Assembly: GCA_016946835.1 (NCBI GenBank)
Contig: JACVTC010000003.1
Span: 733,501 to 797,500 of the forward strand
Reading direction: 5' to 3'
Origin: Neocallimastix lanati (nom. inval.)
Taxonomy: Eukaryota; Neocallimastigomycota; Neocallimastigomycetes; Neocallimastigales; Neocallimastigaceae
DNA length: 64,000 bases
In this document: positions 58,190 to 64,000 of the stretch, piece by piece
Numbering within the stretch: position 1 is the first letter of the stretch
How the letters are laid out: each line of letters starts with the position of its first letter
Program-made: the position numbers and the translations under genes
The notes under the pieces: generated by a model
What the model was told of the DNA's origin: nothing
Seen by the model: the letters and a program-made list of their open reading frames with translations, nothing else
The model's database searches: none

Positions 58190-58705
58190 TATAATATTTT
58201 TAAACCTTTTTAATTTTTAAAAAGTTTTTTTTTTTTTTTTTTATTTTTATTTTTATTTTATTTTTTTTATTCAATCTGTACTTTATATTCATATTATAAT
58301 ATTTTTAAACCTTTTTAATTTTTAAAATTTTTATTTTATTTTATTTTATTTTATTTTATTCAATCTGTACTTTATATTCATAATATAATATTTTTAAACC
58401 TTTTTAATTTTTAAAATTTTTTTTATTTTATTATATTTTATTTTATTTAATCTGTACTTTATATTCATATTATAATATTTTTAAACCTTTTTAATTTTTA
58501 AAAATTTTTTTTTATTTTATTTTATTTTATTTTATTTATTTTATTTTATTTTATTCAATCTGTACTTTATATTCATATTATAATATTCTTAAACCTTTTT
58601 AATTTTTAAAAAGTTTTTTTTTTTTATTTTATTTTATTTTATTTTATTCAATCTGTACTTTATATTCATATTCTACTATTTATTTTAATTTATTTTATTG
58701 TATTT
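58190..58705. repeat. Tandem array of ~90-105 bp units
   Basis: Five units, each (TTTTA)n, then (C)AATCTGTACTTTATATTCATA, then TATAATATTTTTAAACC, then TTTTTAATTTTTAAA. The CTGTACTTTATATTCATA core recurs near 58,276, 58,364, 58,451, 58,558 and 58,651. Spacing varies (about 87-107 bp) with the length of the TTTTA tract. The last unit ends TTCTACTATTTATTTTA instead, as in the single SEC3 intron copy. Confidence 0.92.
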
Positions 58706-58984
58706 TATTTTAAATTTTTAAATATTTTTTACAGATTTCAAAAATATTACTTATAAATTTAAATATATAACCTAAATTTCAAAAATATTTTATTTTTTAA
58801 AGAGTAATTTTTCATTTTTTTTTTATTAAAAAAATTAATATAAAAAAAAAAAAAAAAACTTTTAACCCTAATTTGATATTTATTTATTAATTTATACATT
58901 AATTTATAAATTAAAATTTTGAAAGGTTTTTAATTTCCAAAAAGAAATACTTCCTTAAAAAAAAAAAAAAAAAAAAAAAAGTTA

Positions 58985-60333
58985 TGAATTTCGAGGACGA
59001 AATGGCCACTAACTCTTCCCATTTATTGATGATAATTCTATTTATATAAAAAAAAAAAATTATCATTCAAATCTGTATCAGAAATTTCTTCTTTGCCTTA
59101 TCATTTCAACGATCTTGACAACTGTAGGTCTGATGATATACAAATTAATCATAGTGTAAAAATTACTTATCCTAATCGCAATAGGCATAACAGTAGTAAG
59201 GAATTTCGGGAGTAAACCCCACACAAAATATGAAATCGAGAAAAAGAAGACTCTCTCGTTAGTGATTAAGAGATATTATTAATAAAACCGCCTTCTTCCT
59301 TCTTTCCTCCGAACCGATGTTTAACAGTCCATAAATTATATGAATTCTGAATGTAAAAACAGCATATTATTGAATATGTTTATAAACTCCTATAACAAAA
59401 TTATTTATGGATTTTATATTTCTTTATTTCCTCCAAGAACGAGACATATTGATTAATACATACCAAGCTTTAAATGTAAAATTTCCATAATATCTTGAAG
59501 GTATAAAAATCTATGGTTTAACCACAGGAGTAGGATATTTTACTAATTTCGGAGGTCATTTCATTTTTTGATACCTTCAATCATGAGCTTTATTTTAAAA
59601 GTTTTTTAAAGAGAGGATTTTGTAAGGGCTAATATAACAATATCATTAGATAATAGGCTAACATAACACTTTTTTTTTTTTATTTTATTTTTTTTTTTTT
59701 TTTAGTAAAATTATACTATATCTCTTACATTTTATTGAATATGTCATTGATAATTATATTAAATAAAATAGGTGATAAGAGACCACCCTTGGCAAATACC
59801 ATAAAGTAATGGGAATTTTTTTGAAAGTTTACCATTCAAGTTTGTACGAGCAGTTGAAGTTAAGGTAATAGATTAATAATAAACTGAAACCATTAATCAC
59901 AAATACCAATATTATTAAGTTTTATAAGTATATTATAAATTGGAAAAAAATCATAAAGCTTTTATTTTTTTTTATTTTTTTTTTTTTTTAGAGGCCAAGA
60001 AAAAGTAAGAAAGGTAAATTGATCATTAAATGATTTTCTTTTTTTAGTAAATTTCACAAAAGGAGACAAATAAGTCAATACATTTTTCTTTATTTCTAAA
60101 AATTAAAATAGATTTGGTCTAATAATTCTATGTAAAAAAAAAGCGAAATAAGAAATTCTTTTAGTTACAATTTTTTAAAATTATTATTATTAGTTTTACA
60201 TTGATTGAGTGAAATACCAAGGCAATTATCATCATCTGAAAGATCCCTGAGAGATCCTTCTTTTCTTTGGAATAGAAACGATAGAAGCAGAATTCCATTC
60301 ATCAGGAAAAGTCATCATCGCAAAATTTTTTTA

Positions 60334-60366
<33 letters not shown>

Positions 60367-62110
60367 AGAAATAGATTTTTTACGCAGTCAATCAGAATAG
60401 GTAATTTCTTAAATTAGGATCATTCTGAGAAGAAGTGCACCTCTTAGAATTGAAAAATGCTTTTTAAAAAAAATATTCTGTTGGTATATCATTAGGATCA
60501 AGGTGTTTTTTTATTTTTCATTGAAAGAATAGTAGTAGTGTGAATTTCTGACATTGAAATTGGTTGATTAATGTCCCATGATTCCTTAGGAAAAGATGAA
60601 TTGTTTAGTATTCCTTTCCAATAATTTTCTTTAAGTCTTTAGCTGGTTATATCAGTTGTAAGTTCTTTATAGTGTTTCTTCAAAACGGTTCTTGAGTTGA
60701 TCTTCTTGAAATACTTTTGAACATTACACCTACTTTATATTTAATGTACATATGGATGATTGAGAAGGGGAGAAGGAAGGTTTAGAGATCTTTTTAAGTC
60801 CGGATCGTCATTTTTTTTAAATTTAATTATTCTAATATATTCCCTCTTAATTATTAATGATATAATCAAAAAAAAACCCTCTTTATTCTTTGAAGAGATC
60901 ACAGAATGCTTGAAGATTAGATAATATTACTTCTCAAAATTTAAAAAATAATTTTTTTTTTAATTCTTTTATCCTTTTTGTAAAATAAATGATTTTCATG
61001 AGAAATTTTCTTAATGGAAAGCAGGGCAATGGAATGCTGAATCCTGAATATTTTTAGGAATTTCTTGTTTGAATTTCACCACCTATTTTATTGGCTGTAA
61101 CTTGAAGTTTCTCTTTATCATTGTGTTAAGAGTTCAGATTATCATTATGTTCAAATTCATCTAGTAATCATGTAAATTTATTATGAGAAGAAAATTGTTT
61201 CATGCTTATTCCTTACAAAGAATAAATGGTAAATGGTTAGAGATATCATTAAAAGTTAAAAGAGTTGCACTTAGAAGCAATACTCAGATAATCGCTTACT
61301 TTATCGTTAGTAACTATAAAGTCAATATAAGAATTTTTTCCATCATTAAACCAAGTAAACTGGCTACCAACCACTATTCATAACAAATCATTGAGGAGGA
61401 AATTCTAAGGATAAGGATAAGATCTTTAAGTTGATTCTTAGTCATATTGAAATTACTAAAGAAGAAGAGTTATTCTTGGTGATCTTTTGAGTCAATTAGC
61501 AAAATTAGTGTTTTTCGCTTTATCTCATGAGTCTTTATGCCTTTTTTTTTTTTGATAGAGATATAAATGTTTCCAATGGAACATCTAATACCCTAAAGGG
61601 AAACTATATTTTTTTTTAACTGAGAGTATATATCTATAATCTAAATTATCATTTTAATGAATGGGGCATGAATTATGATTATCTAGTATAGAAACCACCA
61701 TGTGTACCAAGAAATTTTCATATCTGTACACTTCAGTACTGTTCTTTAAATGTTCATTAAATGATTAAGAAATGAATAGGAATCAGAGAAAGAATTCATG
61801 AAAAATGAACTATTACTGACTTCTTGAAGACAAATATTAATAGGATTAATAATAATAATAATAAAAAAAATTGAATTAAAATGAATATGCTCATTATTAT
61901 TTTTTTTTCAGAGTTTTCAACCGGTTAAAGTATTGAGTATTCGAGAAAGGATTATCTCAACATATAAAAAGCGGTCAGAGATAGAAATGGTGGGTTCAGA
62001 ATAATACCTGATTTTTTATTATTATTTAAACTGATAAATGTACGAATCCTTGAAAGTAATCTTCCAATTTTATTAGTTTAAGAGGAAAATGTTTTTTTTT
62101 ATAATTATCT
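58985..62110 (-). mobile_element. Decayed LINE copy with endonuclease and RT remnants
   Basis: Minus-strand fossil of the same family as the 50-53 kb element. From 5' to 3' (high to low): endonuclease NPINICLQEVSNSS (about 61,840-61,800, the catalytic Glu box), SYIDFIVTNDKVSDYLSIAS and DISNHLPFI (61,350-61,210, the endonuclease C-terminal box); linker WDINQPISMSEIHTT and MKNKKTP (about 60,580-60,490); DEWNSASIVSIPKK with a frameshift (60,300-60,240); RT B box (about 59,805-59,745) and a broken FADD region (59,670-59,600); and a C-terminal piece PKFLTTVMPIAIRIS (about 59,215-59,160). Stops and shifts throughout. It shows that the family encodes an AP-type endonuclease upstream of RT. Confidence 0.85.
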
Positions 62111-62369
62111 CAATAAACCTTCAAATAAACCTTATTATAATATTATAATAATAATTAACTTTTTGAATGAAGTAATATTCCATATTAATATAGTATTTTC
62201 CTTTTTGTTTTTTACCAATTCCATAAATAATTTAATATATATATATATATATATATATATTTTATTTTTCCTTAAGAATTCCCATAGTCTACTGCTCTTT
62301 TTTTTTCTTCTTTTCATTTTTTTATTTTTATTTTTTTTTTAATATAAAAAAATAATTATCCACAACAAC

Positions 62370-62373
62370 AATA

Positions 62374-62417
<44 letters not shown>

Positions 62418-64000
62418 GCTGCAATTATTGCGAACTTTAATCTTTATTTATTTATTCTTTTATAAAATACATGAATACTTTTAATTTAATAAAAAAACAC
62501 AGAATTAATAAAATAAATAAATATTATTTGTCCAATTTGAATATAATAATTATTTGATATAGTAACGTGAAATAAAAGTAATAATCAAAAATAAGTGTAT
62601 AAATAAATTCAAAAAAAAAGTTCATAGGCAATGAACCTCACCTTCTTATGGATTAGGGTTTGAATTGACTATCTGAAAGAAATTATGGTCTTCTCCTTCA
62701 GAGGCATTTTTGGCCTTGCTAGCCTGTCTTACTACATTTTCAGCGTTGGCGCTCCTGGTCAGTTTGGGCTTATGTTTTCAGTATAGTAACCCTTGCCGAG
62801 TACTAGCCGGAGGCATAATTTCTGTTAAGAGAGCCGCAGATCGCACCAAGAATGGCGTTTTTGAATAATCACCAGAAATGATTTGGTTCTTAAACAAAGT
62901 ATCCCATTCCTTTTTTTAATTTTAAATTAATAATGTCTGCATTTCTTCCACTAAGAAGGAAGTTATATAATTGGTACCACGTCACATATATATTTACTCA
63001 CTCATTATTCAGAAAATTACTTTAAATTAACACGATTTACACCAATTGAACTATTCACTAAATTGGTAGTAACGATATTATAATTTTCACTATCACTAAT
63101 ATAAATATTTCTATTTTCACTATCACTAATTCTACTATAATTAACAACACAAGTCCTATTTTTATTATTATTAATTTTGTTATAATTCGTTACTACTATT
63201 AGAATCTGTACTTGATTTAATATTATTCATATCTGTGACAACAGTGTTTCCATTACTATTTGATATTGGACAATATTTATAAATAATATAAAATATTTCA
63301 TAAAGAATTTCAATATCCTTAAAATATTTCATTCAAAATTCATGGAAAAGATAGCATTTAGAAAACCAATGTTCCAATAGAGGAATACTATTTTTTCTAT
63401 AACAACAAGGACGCCTTTCAGGACAGTCTTCTTCAATCATATTGGAAGCTTTGGCAACACAAACATCAAATTTATATCCACATCTGGTAGGAAGTACCCA
63501 TCGGAAGCCAATTCTAAATTCAGGATACTTATAGTTTAGCTTAAGATACTCTCTCTAGTTTTCTCAATTTTATTTTTATTTTTTTTTTTATATAAGCCTT
63601 AGCTTTGATTGATTTTCCTGCCATATCTCTATTCCAGTAAAGGTTTAAAATAGCTTTTTTTTTTGATGGAAATTTATTTAATTTGTCAGCTAAAATTTTA
63701 CTTTCTTTATCCCATACATGACGTTTACAACGAGATATATCTCTAAGTAAATCCGAGATAATACATTTCGAGTTTTTCCTTTTTTTAAAACACTTTACCT
63801 GAGAAATCGCACATTTCTCCGAAAGAGGAAGAATGTTAAGTTCTTTAGAAACACAATAAAGAGACGTAAAGCTATTCCCTTTAGAAAATCCTTCAATCCA
63901 GTATAATCCTGAATTAACTAGTGTCCGTGTACTTCTCGTTCTTTCTTTGTTAGATCCAAGTAGAGGTGTATAATGTGAAACTTGTCCAATTACTATAGTT
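62370..64000 (-). mobile_element. LINE copy, ORF2 C-terminal half, running off the window
   Basis: Minus strand: T run 62,377-62,414 (poly-A tail), 3' UTR 62,416-62,640 (shared with the copy at 9.8-10.07 kb), then ORF2 C-terminal sequence to the right edge. Readable parts: SHYTPLLGSNKERTRSTRTL, NSGLYWIEGFSKG, NILPLSEKCAISQVKCF (63,990-63,760), then after a frameshift KYPEFRIGFRWVLPTRCGY and the zinc knuckle ...EEDCPERRPCCYRKNSI, LLEHWF. The protein resembles the 50-53 kb copy only moderately, so this is a separate, older lineage. Frameshifts and stops make it a pseudogene. Confidence 0.88.

Noticed and set aside
60205-60417. 70-aa plus-strand frame in the 60 kb region
   Set aside because: It is antisense to the decayed LINE RT segment (SIVSIPKK on the minus strand).

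Overview
The window is a piece of nuclear DNA from an extremely AT-rich eukaryote with short, AT-only introns (GT...AG), long A/T homopolymers, (AAT)n and (ATT)n microsatellites and Asn-rich proteins. A chitin-synthase-like glycosyltransferase, a Sna3/Pmp3-like proteolipid and the gene set as a whole point to a fungus. The base composition and a possible flagellar-type (SHIPPO-like) small protein fit an anaerobic gut fungus (Neocallimastigomycota). Dictyostelium looks similar in composition but has no chitin synthase. This placement is inference. I saw no tRNA, rRNA or CRISPR.

Layout. 1-2249 (+): 3' part of an SLC43/FMP42-like MFS transporter. 2860-4539 (-): diphthine synthase DPH5. 6466-7387 (+): p24-family cargo receptor. 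8.3-12.5 kb: a repeat graveyard with LINE 3' ends, direct repeats and a dead Ty1/copia element. 16.0-19.1 kb (+): a 957-aa disordered protein. 21.4-24.9 kb (-): chitin-synthase-like GT2. 26.1-28.1 kb (-): ANCHR/ZFYVE19-like abscission regulator, divergent from 29.2-35.6 kb (+): exocyst subunit Sec3. 36.4-40.4 kb (-): Rab geranylgeranyltransferase alpha subunit. 41.3-42.8 kb (-): small SHIPPO-like protein. 45.7-46.2 kb (+): Pmp3/Sna3-like proteolipid with a PPxY-type tail. 49.0-49.9 kb (-): EAPP-family protein. 50.3-53.4 kb (-): a fairly well preserved LINE ORF2 with a second LINE inserted in it. 54.2-55.1 kb (-): TMEM198-like membrane protein. 56.2-64 kb: repeats, a Mutator-like (MULE) transposase relic and two decayed LINE copies.

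The genes are ordinary eukaryotic housekeeping genes and no operon-like system is present. A loose theme is membrane traffic and polar growth: p24 (ER-Golgi), Sec3 (exocytosis), Rab prenylation, ANCHR (abscission/ESCRT), Sna3-like (endosomal sorting) and chitin synthase (wall). I found no clearly new multi-gene system. The best leads are a start-codon-only exon in the RabGGTase gene, LINE-in-LINE nesting with a 13-bp target-site duplication, the MULE relic, a copia relic in which gag-like sequence follows pol, and a repeat shared between a Sec3 intron and a tandem array 25 kb away.
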